Assembly (NCBI GenBank): GCA_001796515.1
Contig: MGMS01000041.1
Location: 1-48,369 of the forward strand
DNA length: 48,369 bases
From: Chloroflexi bacterium RBG_13_51_36
GTDB lineage: Bacteria; Chloroflexota; Dehalococcoidia; GIF9; AB-539-J10
Reading direction: 5' to 3'
The notes beneath the pieces were generated by a model, which saw nothing but the letters and a program-made list of their open reading frames with translations, was not told where the DNA came from and did not search any database. Made by a program: the position numbers and the translations under genes. Positions 40,924 through 48,052 of the stretch are shown here, one piece after another (position 1 is the first letter of the stretch; the number at the start of each line of letters is the position of its first letter).

Positions 40924-42066
40924 TCACAAAAACACGGGCACCAGCATAAGCATCACGCCACCAGCTACTACTGAGGCGATTTGTCCGGCAGTATTGGCTC
41001 CGGCAGCGTGCATCAGCAGATGATTGTGAGGGTTAGCTTCCAGCCCTAGCTTTTGCACTACGCGAGACGACATAGGGAAAGCTGAAATGCCGCAAGCACC
41101 TATCATGGGATTGACCTTCTTCCCCGAGAGAACATACATTAGCTTGCCCAGCAGAACACCTGCCACAGTATCCAGACTGAAAGCTACCATTCCCAATATG
41201 AATACCAGTATGGTCTCGGGCCTGAGGAACTCGGTTCCCGCCATCATCCCTCCCACGGTGATGCCGAGAAGAATTGTTACGATGTTGGCCAGTTCATTTT
41301 GGGCCGCCAGGGCAAGCCTTTCCACTACTCTGCATTCTCGAAGCAGATTGCCAAACATGAGACAGCCGATAAGTGGAGTGGCCTTCGGAGCAAGCAAGCC
41401 CACCACGAGTACAGTAATAATGGGAAAGAGTATCTTCGTTGTCTGCGAAATTGTTCCCGGCACCGAAGTCATTTTCAAAGCCCGTTCTTCCTTGCTGCAC
41501 ATCGCCTTTATTATAGGTGGCTGGATGATGGGCACCATAGCCATATAGGAATAAGCAGCCACAACAATGGCGGCAGTGTATTTGGATTGCAGCGTAGTCG
41601 CGACGTAAATCGAGGTGGGGCCGTCGGCAGAGCCGATTATGCCGATAGAAGCGGCGTCCTGTAAGCTGAAATCCAGGACATGCAGCCAGCCATCACCCAG
41701 CAAATAAGCCAGGAAGAAAGTCCCGAAAATGCCGAATTGGGCGGCAGCGCCAAGGAAAATGGTATAGGGACGCTGCAGAAAAGGCTCAAAGTCAATCATG
41801 GCTCCTACGCCGATGAAGATGAGCAGGGGAAATATCTCAGTGTGAATGCCAGCCTCTCTCAGAACGGCTAAAAAGCCTCCCGCTTCACTTGCCCCACCAA
41901 GGGGAATATTGGCTAACACACATCCGAAACCGATAGGCACAAGTAAGACCGGCTCCACTTTCTTGGCGATCCCCAACCATATGAGGACGCCGCCGATAAC
42001 CAACATTACCACGGCTTGCCAGGTTAAGTTGAGGAAGCCAAGGAATTCGCCTGCAGCCATGCCCAT
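40924..42066 (-). CDS. oadB: Sodium-translocating decarboxylase beta subunit (OadB/GcdB/MmdB type)
   Basis: This 380-residue membrane subunit couples decarboxylation of a biotin-bound carboxyl group to Na+ export. It has about nine to eleven hydrophobic spans and the family landmarks LLVPIGFGCVLANIP, LLIFIGVGAMIDFEP, IGIIGSADGPTSIYV, FPIITVLVVGLLAPKATPLI, GKLMYVLSGKKVNPMIGACG and HLLMHAAGANTAGQIASVVA. The ATG at 42066 overlaps the stop of the small gamma subunit by one base (TAATG). Neither the carboxyltransferase alpha subunit nor a biotin carrier is encoded nearby, so the substrate (oxaloacetate, methylmalonyl-CoA or glutaconyl-CoA) cannot be told. Confidence 0.93.
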   Translation of the reverse strand: MGMAAGEFLGFLNLTWQAVVMLVIGGVLIWLGIAKKVEPVLLVPIGFGCVLANIPLGGASEAGGFLAVLREAGIHTEIFPLLIFIGVGAMIDFEPFLQRPYTIFLGAAAQFGIFGTFFLAYLLGDGWLHVLDFSLQDAASIGIIGSADGPTSIYVATTLQSKYTAAIVVAAYSYMAMVPIIQPPIIKAMCSKEERALKMTSVPGTISQTTKILFPIITVLVVGLLAPKATPLIGCLMFGNLLRECRVVERLALAAQNELANIVTILLGITVGGMMAGTEFLRPETILVFILGMVAFSLDTVAGVLLGKLMYVLSGKKVNPMIGACGISAFPMSSRVVQKLGLEANPHNHLLMHAAGANTAGQIASVVAGGVMLMLVPVFL

Positions 42067-42200
42067 TACTTCTCCTCTTTTCCCTCTTTCCGGCTGGGTC
42101 TAACCAGCCTACCCAGTAGAACCATGGCTAAGAGTAGAATTCCCAGGACAGCGAAGACGATCGCCATTCCTAGCAGGACTATCCACAGAGCGTTAAGCAT
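42066..42200 (-). CDS. oadG: OadG-like gamma subunit of sodium-pump decarboxylase
   Basis: This very small, 44-residue protein has one membrane helix (LWIVLLGMAIVFAVLGILLL and onward), with the conserved LGMAIVFAVL, and a charged tail ending KEGKEEK. The family anchors the alpha subunit to OadB. A longer frame from 42299 adds 33 unlikely residues. The ATG at 42200 follows AAAGGTG and gives a normal OadG start. It overlaps oadB by one base. Confidence 0.85.
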   Translation of the reverse strand: MLNALWIVLLGMAIVFAVLGILLLAMVLLGRLVRPSRKEGKEEK

Positions 42201-42336
42201 TCTGCACCTTTGTTGTCCGGCGGAGTGCGTGTGATGATACAATACCCTCATGATAGCTGTCAAAGCGTCGGTGCGAGTGGACATTGAATAGAGTGTCATC
42301 CTGTGTTACCATCTTATGTTGCTTCTCGTACTTTCG

Positions 42337-42408
42337 GCCCCTGTAGCTCAGAGGATAGAGCACTGGCCTCCGGAGCCAGGTGCAAGGGTTCGAGTCCCTT
42401 CAGGGGCA
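42337..42408 (+). tRNA. tRNA-Arg (anticodon CCG)
   Basis: The acceptor stem is GCCCCTG/CAGGGGC with discriminator A. The D arm is GCTCAGAGGATAGAGC. The anticodon stem CTGGC/GCCAG has loop CTCCGGA (anticodon CCG). The T arm is AAGGGTTCGAGTCCCTT. No CCA is encoded. Confidence 0.96.
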
Positions 42409-42461
42409 CTTTGTAACTGGGCTGTTTAGAAATGTAGTTGCCCAATTTATCTGGTTCCGGT

Positions 42462-42552
42462 TTTGTCATTGCCAGGCTGCCGAAGTGAGCCGAAGCAATC
42501 TCGCGAGGTAGATAGGGTTGCTGTGTACTCTTGAAGTGCTGGCGATGACAAA
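42462..42552. repeat. MITE-like element with 14-bp terminal inverted repeats
   Basis: The left end TTTGTCATTGCCAG (42462-42475) is the inverse of the right end CTGGCGATGACAAA (42539-42552) with one mismatch. The inside carries GCCGAAGCAATCTCGCGAG, which relates it to the repeat inserted in the NuoF-GltD gene at 28219. It has no coding potential. Confidence 0.7.
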
Positions 42553-42650
42553 CGGAGAAGGGCCTGATCGATGAGGCAGCAGAAATACCCAAAATTGAAC
42601 TGGAAATCAAAATTACACAGCCTCTGTGTATGGTAAGGAGGTGCTACTTT

Positions 42651-43208
42651 ATGGCGGAGCTTCTTGAAGTAAGGTGGCATGGCAGAGGAGGGTTGGGAGC
42701 GGTGACTTCGGCGGAGCTGGTTGCCCGCGCTGCTATAAGTGAAGGGAAATATGCTCAGTCGTTCCCCAGTTTTGGACCTGAACGGAGAGGAGCGCCGGTT
42801 CTCGCTTTCCTCAGGATAAGTGATGGATCTATCAAGACCAGAACAGTTATCTATGAGCCAGATATTGTGGTCGTGCTCGACCCGGCGCTGCTGCGTGCAG
42901 TTGACGTAACCTCAGGACTCAAAGAGAGGGGTAGAATCATAATTAATTCCAGGAAATCGCCGGCGCAACTAAAGTCTGAATTTGGCTATAAATGGCCAGT
43001 GGCTGCAGTTAACGCCACGAAAATCGCCGGAGAGACCATCGGGATGCCTATCACCAACACTGCTATGATCGGCGCACTACTCAAAGTTACTGAGGCCGTA
43101 AAGATTGATTCTATGGTTGAGCAGCTACAGGAACGGTTTGGGGGGCGAGCCATGGGCAACATCCAGGCTATGAAAAGAGCCTATGAAGAGACTGCGATGG
43201 AGGAGTGA
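42651..43208 (+). CDS. porC: 2-oxoacid (pyruvate):ferredoxin oxidoreductase, gamma subunit
   Basis: This 185-residue gamma subunit belongs to the four-subunit oxidoreductase that turns pyruvate (or another 2-oxoacid) and CoA into acyl-CoA, CO2 and reduced ferredoxin. Typical segments are VRWHGRGGLGAVTSAELVAR, YAQSFPSFGPERRGAPVLAF and PDIVVVLDPALL, with NTAMIGALLK near the end. I start it at ATG 42651, which follows AAGGAGG; an upstream frame start at 42630 precedes that site. It is the first gene of porC-D-A-B. In acetogenic or organohalide metabolism the enzyme may also run in reverse to fix CO2. Confidence 0.93.
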   Translation: MAELLEVRWHGRGGLGAVTSAELVARAAISEGKYAQSFPSFGPERRGAPVLAFLRISDGSIKTRTVIYEPDIVVVLDPALLRAVDVTSGLKERGRIIINSRKSPAQLKSEFGYKWPVAAVNATKIAGETIGMPITNTAMIGALLKVTEAVKIDSMVEQLQERFGGRAMGNIQAMKRAYEETAMEE

Positions 43209-43211
43209 GAA

Positions 43212-43520
43212 ATGGCGAAGAAGAAGCCGAAGACAGTATCTGATCTAACCTGGAAGGACCTGGAAGTCGGTAATATCGTCAAGGAAGCGGGTGGTGCCAG
43301 CGCTCGTAAGACCGGTGACTGGAGGACAGAAAGACCCGTACTGGATAAAGAAAAGTGCACTAAGTGTGCCTTGTGCTGGCTCTATTGCCCGGATGCCGCT
43401 ATAAAACCTACTGAGGAAGGGTATTATGAAGCTGACCTTGATTACTGTAAGGGCTGTGGAATCTGCGCCAATATCTGCCCCGTGGGAGCAATAACTATGA
43501 CACAGGAGGAAGAACAATGA
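43212..43520 (+). CDS. porD: 2-oxoacid (pyruvate):ferredoxin oxidoreductase, delta (ferredoxin) subunit
   Basis: This 102-residue subunit has two 4Fe-4S motifs, CTKCALCWLYCPDAAI and CKGCGICANICPVGAI. The N-terminal part has the conserved WKDLEVGNIVKEAGGA and TGDWRTERPVLDKEKC. It carries electrons from the TPP centre in the beta subunit to free ferredoxin. It starts three bases after porC and overlaps porA by four bases (ATGA). Confidence 0.95.
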   Translation: MAKKKPKTVSDLTWKDLEVGNIVKEAGGASARKTGDWRTERPVLDKEKCTKCALCWLYCPDAAIKPTEEGYYEADLDYCKGCGICANICPVGAITMTQEEEQ

Positions 43521-44713
43521 GCAAAAGAGTGGGGTTAGAAGCCTCGTTTGCTGCGGCCGAAGCAGCCAGAATGGCGAACGTTGATGTCATTGCTGCCTAT
43601 CCTATAACGCCCCAGACGCATATTCCCGAGCGGCTCGCTGAGATGGTGGCTAACGGTGAATTGGAGGCAGCCTACATACCCGTGGAGTCGGAACACTCAG
43701 CCCTGAGCGCTTGTCTCGGATCTGCTGCGGTGGGGGCGAGGACCTTCACTGCCACCGCGGGTCAAGGCCTGGAACTTATGCATGAGGTCGTCTATGTCGC
43801 TTCGTCTATGAGGTATCCAATAGTGATGACAGTCTGCAACAGAGCTCTCTCTGCGCCCTTAAGCGTTTGGGGAGACCACTCCGACGCAATGGCTGTTCGG
43901 GACACCGGCTGGATCCAGGTGTTTTGTCAGAACAACCAGGAGGCATTCGATATGACTCTCTGGGCTTTCCGTGTTGGCGAAGATTCCAGAGTCCTTCTGC
44001 CGGTGATGGTCCATTTCGACGGGTTTAGCCTGTCTCACGTAACAGAGCCCGTTATCTTGCCAGAGCAAGAAGAAGTGGATAGGTTTTTGCCGAAATTCCA
44101 ATATGCCTTTGCTCTAAACCCCGATAAGCCCATGACCCATGGGGCCTTCGGTCCCCCTGATATATATTCAGAAACGAAGGTGGCTCAAGAGGTAGCGCTG
44201 AGGAAGTCCAAAGGCGTGATACTTCAGGGGTGGCAGGAATTTGGAGACGTATTTGGTCGGTACTACGATCCTGTCGAATCATATAAGATAGAGGGAGCTA
44301 AACTGCTGCTTCTGACCATGGGGAGCTTTAGCGAGACAGCAAAGGCTGCCATAGATACGAAGAAGGACAGTGGAGAGTCGGTAGGGCTCATTAACTTGCG
44401 TCTCTGGCGGCCCTTCCCGTTCGAGGAACTTCGACAGGCTGTGAAAGATGCGGAAACGCTGGTCGTTTTTGACCGGTGTATTTCCTTCGGCGGGCCGGTA
44501 GGCCCTGTTTGCTCCGAGGTCAGGTCGGCCCTATACAATGAGAAGAAGAGGCCGGCGGTCGTAAGTTTCATAGGTGGTTTAGGTGGAAGGGACGTGTCGG
44601 TAAAAGATTTTGAGTATGTCATTGACCGGGGTCGGGAGGTCGCACAGAAGGGGTCAAAGGAATTGTTCGAAATGGTGGGTATAAGAGGACAGGTAACAGG
44701 CATCAGGGGGTAA
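43517..44713 (+). CDS. porA: 2-oxoacid (pyruvate):ferredoxin oxidoreductase, alpha subunit
   Basis: This 398-residue alpha subunit has the pyrimidine-side domain AAYPITPQTHIPERLAEMV, the conserved VESEHSALSACLGSAAVGAR and TATAGQGLELMHEVVYVASS, then the CoA-binding central domain with RDTGWIQVFCQNNQEAFDM and the C-terminal domain LINLRLWRPFPFEELRQAV. The last residues (IRGQVTGIRG) repeat each other and look like a short slippage-type extension. ATGA overlap with porD and two bases to porB point to a tightly coupled operon. The pyruvate assignment is the usual one; other 2-oxoacids are possible. Confidence 0.95.
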   Translation: MSKRVGLEASFAAAEAARMANVDVIAAYPITPQTHIPERLAEMVANGELEAAYIPVESEHSALSACLGSAAVGARTFTATAGQGLELMHEVVYVASSMRYPIVMTVCNRALSAPLSVWGDHSDAMAVRDTGWIQVFCQNNQEAFDMTLWAFRVGEDSRVLLPVMVHFDGFSLSHVTEPVILPEQEEVDRFLPKFQYAFALNPDKPMTHGAFGPPDIYSETKVAQEVALRKSKGVILQGWQEFGDVFGRYYDPVESYKIEGAKLLLLTMGSFSETAKAAIDTKKDSGESVGLINLRLWRPFPFEELRQAVKDAETLVVFDRCISFGGPVGPVCSEVRSALYNEKKRPAVVSFIGGLGGRDVSVKDFEYVIDRGREVAQKGSKELFEMVGIRGQVTGIRG

Positions 44714-44715
44714 AA

Positions 44716-45651
44716 ATGGAAGGGAATTTCATAAAGATTGGCAAGAATCTCGTGCCGGCAGAGGAGTACGTCGCCGAGGGACATAGTTTTTGTACCGGCT
44801 GCGGCGAAGTTTTGGCATTGAGGCTGGCCTGCAAAGCTCTGGGAAGGAATGTGATAATCGCCAATGCCACCGGCTGCATAGAGATCTGCACTTCGCCGCT
44901 TCCTGTCACCTCGTGGAGAGTCCCCTGGATTCATACGTTGTTTGAAAATACCGCCGCCACAGCTTCGGGTATAGAAGCAGGGCTAAAGATTATGATGAAG
45001 AAGGGGAAGATGCCCGAAAGAGACATCAAATGCGTGGCCATCGCTGGAGACGGAGGGACGAGCGACATAGGGATTCAGGCTTTGTCCGGAGCATTTGAAC
45101 GCCGGCATAACTTCTTGTATCTCTGTTTTGATAATGAAGCGTATATGAATACAGGGATCCAGAGGTCGAGTGCCACTCCATATGGAGCTTCGACTACGAC
45201 GGCGCCTGCTGGAAAGCTTAGCATAGGCCAGACTACCTGGAAGAAAAATCTGCCTGAGATTGCCGTCGCCCACAATATTCCTTATGTAGCCACAGCCAGT
45301 CCCGGCTATCCTTTTGATTTAATGAACAAGGTTAAGAAAGGTGGAGAAGTCAGCGGGCCGGCGTATGTCCACATACTATCGCCTTGCCCGACAGGCTGGA
45401 GATCGCCCAGCAATTTGAGCGTGAAGTTAGGCAAGCTGGCGGTGGAGACTGCTATGTTTCCTCTCTACGAAGTGGAGAATGGCCGTTACAAACTAAATGT
45501 CGACCCGCCCAAGCTCAAGCCGGTTGAGGAATACTTGAAGCCGCAAGGCCGGTTCCGTCATTTGCTGGAGGGCGATATTAAAGAAATTCAAGAGCACGTA
45601 AATGAAGAATATGCTAAGCTCAAGGCCAAGGTGGCCTGCTTTGCAGCTTGA
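44716..45651 (+). CDS. porB: 2-oxoacid (pyruvate):ferredoxin oxidoreductase, beta subunit
   Basis: This 311-residue TPP-binding subunit has a 4Fe-4S site with GHSFCTGCGEVLALRLA, NATGCIEICTSPLPVTSW with further cysteines, the TPP-magnesium motif IAGDGGTSDIGIQALSGAFE and CFDNEAYMNTGIQRSSATP, and ILSPCPTGW near the C-terminus. It completes the gamma-delta-alpha-beta set. The ATG at 44716 lies two bases after the porA stop. No clear terminator follows before the tRNA-Pro promoter. Confidence 0.95.
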   Translation: MEGNFIKIGKNLVPAEEYVAEGHSFCTGCGEVLALRLACKALGRNVIIANATGCIEICTSPLPVTSWRVPWIHTLFENTAATASGIEAGLKIMMKKGKMPERDIKCVAIAGDGGTSDIGIQALSGAFERRHNFLYLCFDNEAYMNTGIQRSSATPYGASTTTAPAGKLSIGQTTWKKNLPEIAVAHNIPYVATASPGYPFDLMNKVKKGGEVSGPAYVHILSPCPTGWRSPSNLSVKLGKLAVETAMFPLYEVENGRYKLNVDPPKLKPVEEYLKPQGRFRHLLEGDIKEIQEHVNEEYAKLKAKVACFAA

Positions 45652-45674
45652 TTTCTTCTAACAAGTAAGGTTTG

Positions 45675-45703
45675 TTGCTTCAATTTTCCTCACCTACTAT
45701 AAT
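45675..45703 (+). promoter_or_regulatory. Promoter of tRNA-Pro(TGG)
   Basis: TTGCTT (45675-45680) and a perfect TATAAT (45698-45703) are separated by 17 bases. The -10 ends 11 bases before the mature tRNA start, as expected for a sigma-70-type promoter. Confidence 0.7.
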
Positions 45704-45714
45704 ATCAAGCTACA

Positions 45715-45790
45715 CGGGGTGTGGCGCAGCGGCTAGCGCGCATGGTTTGGGACCATGAGGTCGGTGGTTCAAATCCACTCACCCCGACCA
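45715..45790 (+). tRNA. tRNA-Pro (anticodon TGG)
   Basis: The acceptor stem is CGGGGTG/CACCCCG with discriminator A and CCA following directly (45788-45790). The anticodon stem CATGG/CCATG has loop TTTGGGA (anticodon TGG, G37). The last 29 bases before the CCA are identical to those of tRNA-Pro(GGG) at 1848. Confidence 0.95.
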
Positions 45791-45942
45791 TAATAAGCTC
45801 GTTTCCCTCTTGCATAAACCCAGGAAGGATCTTGTTTACCGATTCTGCATCCGTCGTTGCAGGCGAAGCGGGGCAATCCTTAAATTTGCTTCGGCATATG
45901 CCTCGTAGTAACATCGGGAAATGTTAAGCAGCCCCAAGAGTC

Positions 45943-45971
45943 TTGACAGGAGAAACTAGTTGCGTTAAAAT
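45943..45971 (+). promoter_or_regulatory. Duplicated DtxR-type promoter, first copy
   Basis: TTGACA (45943-45948), a 17-base spacer and TAAAAT (45966-45971) match the layout before the intact regulator gene at 47990-48018. It now drives only a 15-codon stub and possibly the RCC1-like gene 300 bases further on. Confidence 0.7.
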
Positions 45972-45992
45972 TGTTAGACGTGTCTAACAATT
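45969..45992 (+). promoter_or_regulatory. Palindromic operator, first copy
   Basis: AATTGTTAGAC-GT-GTCTAACAATT is an 11-base inverted repeat with a two-base centre. It overlaps the -10 element and the start region. The same ATTGTTAG...CTAACAAT core stands at 48017-48038 before the DtxR-family gene, so it is probably that regulator's binding site. Confidence 0.75.
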
Positions 45993-46005
45993 CCGGGAGT
46001 AGAAA

Positions 46006-46053
46006 ATGGTAAAACAGGAAGCGCAAAGAGAGCAAAGCGAATCCCCTTCCTGA
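46006..46053 (+). pseudogene. Stub of a duplicated DtxR-family regulator gene
   Basis: The frame reads MVKQEAQREQSESPS and stops at TGA 46051-46053. The first eight residues are identical to the intact regulator at 48053 (MVKQEAQRGQTAS...), and the DNA from about 45925 to 46040 aligns with 47970-48088. Similarity is lost after about 12 codons. The remaining sequence to 46269 shows no gene. Confidence 0.75.
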
Positions 46054-46269
46054 TATTCCGTCCCAATAACACGGTGTTAGTATACCCTCAGCTTCAAATC
46101 AAAGCTGCATATTGGCATTATCTTAGTGTTGAGAGGTATTGACTCTTCTTCTGAAGAATTGTTATCCTAAGATGGGCTACCGTGTATATGCGGTGTCCTT
46201 AGAGCTTTTTGCGGGAAAGGAAAGTTTTACACGCAGCAAAGTTCGAATGACGGATAACGGGAGGTAGTA

Positions 46270-47718
46270 ATGAAAACTGGAAAGTTGATCTCAAAGATCT
46301 TATTGTCTGTTGCTCTGGTAATAATGATACTGAACCTGTCGTGCACAATTGCTGCGGGCGGTCGTCACACGGTGGGGATTCTGCCCGACGGCACGGTGGT
46401 CGCCACGGGAAACAATGACGAAGGGCAGTGCAACGTCAGTGGCTGGACGGACATCGTCCATGTTGCCGCAGGCTTTAGTCACACGGTGGGACTTAAGGAC
46501 GACGCCACCGTGGTCGCCACGGGAAGGAACATCGAGGGACAGTGCAATGTCCTCGGCTGGACGGACATCAGCATGGTCGTTGCAGGCGACTGGCACACCG
46601 TGGGGCTTAAGAGCGACGGCACGGTGGTCGCCACGGGAAAGAGCGACGAGGGACAGTGCAATGTCGGCGGCTGGACGGGCATCGCCCAGATAGCTGCAGG
46701 TGGGGCTCACACGGTGGGGATTAAGAACGACGGCACCTTGGTCGCCACGGGAAGGAACATCGAAGGACAGTGCAATGTCCTCGGCTGGACCGACATAGAC
46801 CTGGTCGTTGCAGGCTACGCTCACACAGTCGGGCTTAAGGACGGCGGGACCGTGGTCGCCACGGGTTTGAGCAACGATGGGCAGTGCGATGTCGGCGGCT
46901 GGATGAACATCACACAGGTCGCAGCAGGCCACTCTCACACGGTTGGGCTTAAGGACGATGGCACCGTGGTCGCCACGGGCTTGAACAACGATGGGCAGTG
47001 CGATGTCGGCGGCTGGACGAATATCACACAGGTCGTAGCAGGGGGCTGGCACACGGCGGGGCTTAAGGACTGCGGCACCGTGGTCGCCACGGGCCTAGAC
47101 AACGATGGGCAGTGCGATGTCGGCGGCTGGATTCTGGAAACCCTATCAGACGAGCCCCCGGGGACATATCACCTCACCATCTCCAGTGCTGCTGGCGGTT
47201 TGGTAACCGCTCCCGGCGAGGGGACTTTTGCCTATTGCGAGAGTGAGGTGGTCAACCTGGTGGCCCAGGCTGACTCGGGCTATGGCTTTGGCAACTGGAC
47301 CGGGGACGTTGGCACCGTTGCTGATGCCAGTGACGCTACGATCACTATCACCATGAATGGCGACTATTTCATCACCGCGAACTTTGAGCAGATAACACCT
47401 CAATTTGACCTGACCATCTCCAGCACCGCTGGAGGTATGGTAACCGCTCCCGGTGAGGGGACTTTCACATATGACCAAGGAACAGGAGTTAATCTTGTCG
47501 CCGAGGCTGAAGAAGGCTATCGATTTGTCAACTGGACCGGCGACGTCGGCACCATTGCTTATGCCAATGACGCTACGACCACTATCATCATGAACGGTGA
47601 CTATTCCATCACCGCCAATTTTGAGGAGAAACCATCAATCAACTGGCCGCTAATTGCCGGGATTATAGGGGTGGTGGTAGTAGTGGGGCTGGTGGTTTTC
47701 TTCGTGCGTAGAAAGTGA
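46270..47718 (+). CDS. Secreted, C-terminally anchored RCC1-like / double InlB-B-repeat protein
   Basis: This 482-residue paralogue of the protein at 4483-5658 has an N-terminal signal peptide (about 7-29, ISKILLSVALVIMILNLSC). Seven RCC1-like repeats of 38 residues follow (HTVGLKDDGTVVATG...GQCDVGGWTNITQVxAG), each with one conserved Cys. Two InlB B-repeat-like modules come next (ISSAAGGLVTAPGEGTFAY..GFGNWTGDV, and ISSTAGGMVTAPGEGTFTY..RFVNWTGDV), then a membrane helix (WPLIAGIIGVVVVVGLVVFF) and RRK. It should sit on the outer face of the cell. ATG at 46270 follows GGGAGG. The nearby duplicated operator suggests, without proof, metal-dependent control. Confidence 0.82.
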   Translation: MKTGKLISKILLSVALVIMILNLSCTIAAGGRHTVGILPDGTVVATGNNDEGQCNVSGWTDIVHVAAGFSHTVGLKDDATVVATGRNIEGQCNVLGWTDISMVVAGDWHTVGLKSDGTVVATGKSDEGQCNVGGWTGIAQIAAGGAHTVGIKNDGTLVATGRNIEGQCNVLGWTDIDLVVAGYAHTVGLKDGGTVVATGLSNDGQCDVGGWMNITQVAAGHSHTVGLKDDGTVVATGLNNDGQCDVGGWTNITQVVAGGWHTAGLKDCGTVVATGLDNDGQCDVGGWILETLSDEPPGTYHLTISSAAGGLVTAPGEGTFAYCESEVVNLVAQADSGYGFGNWTGDVGTVADASDATITITMNGDYFITANFEQITPQFDLTISSTAGGMVTAPGEGTFTYDQGTGVNLVAEAEEGYRFVNWTGDVGTIAYANDATTTIIMNGDYSITANFEEKPSINWPLIAGIIGVVVVVGLVVFFVRRK

Positions 47719-47989
47719 GTTGCCCTGACGAGAAGACGCTGAACTGAGCTTTCTCCGGTCGAGAAGGCGGCCATAATGGGTTTGTTGGCGCTTGCTTCAG
47801 TGGCACTGGCTATATGGACAATGAGGCGACGCGAGAGAGATCCAGAGCATAGCTGACGGTGAAATTGCACAATTGCTTGTCTTGCTAGCCGGTCGCACAG
47901 TAAGCCTGGCCCGTCGTTCCTCAGCAGCTTATCCAAGTCCTGCCCGTAGATTTTCGGGCCTGACATCTGGCTAAGCAGCACACAAAGCC
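47719..47989. other. Intergenic region between RCC1-like gene and DtxR-family gene
   Basis: No convincing gene is present. A 26-codon frame at 47776-47856 (MGLLALASVALAIWTMRRRE...) would encode a single membrane helix with a basic tail like the C-terminal anchors of the RCC1-like proteins. It has no ribosome-binding site and may be a leftover of such an anchor. Confidence 0.4.
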
Positions 47990-48018
47990 TTGACAGGGGA
48001 AGCGAATTACACTATGAT
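47990..48018 (+). promoter_or_regulatory. Promoter of the DtxR-family regulator gene
   Basis: TTGACA (47990-47995), 17 bases, TATGAT (48013-48018): a near-consensus sigma-70-type promoter. Its -10 is overlapped by the palindromic operator, fitting autoregulation by occlusion. Confidence 0.8.
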
Positions 48019-48038
48019 TGTTAGCTGTGTCTAACAAT
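48017..48038 (+). promoter_or_regulatory. Palindromic operator of the DtxR-family regulator
   Basis: ATTGTTAG-CTGTGT-CTAACAAT has perfect 8-base arms around a six-base centre. It overlaps the end of the -10 box and lies 14 bases before the start codon. Confidence 0.8.
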
Positions 48039-48052
48039 TATAGGAGTGGGCA

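Noticed and set aside
42314-42610. Minus-strand 98-codon frame over tRNA-Arg and the MITE-like repeat
   Set aside because: It covers an RNA gene and a repeat, with no ribosome-binding site.
45705-45914. Minus-strand 69-codon frame containing GFEPPTSWSQTMRASRCATP
   Set aside because: It is antisense to tRNA-Pro(TGG) and has no family match other than such artefacts.
47776-47856. 26-codon frame with one membrane helix
   Set aside because: There is no ribosome-binding site and no conservation evidence; mentioned only as a possible leftover of an anchor segment.
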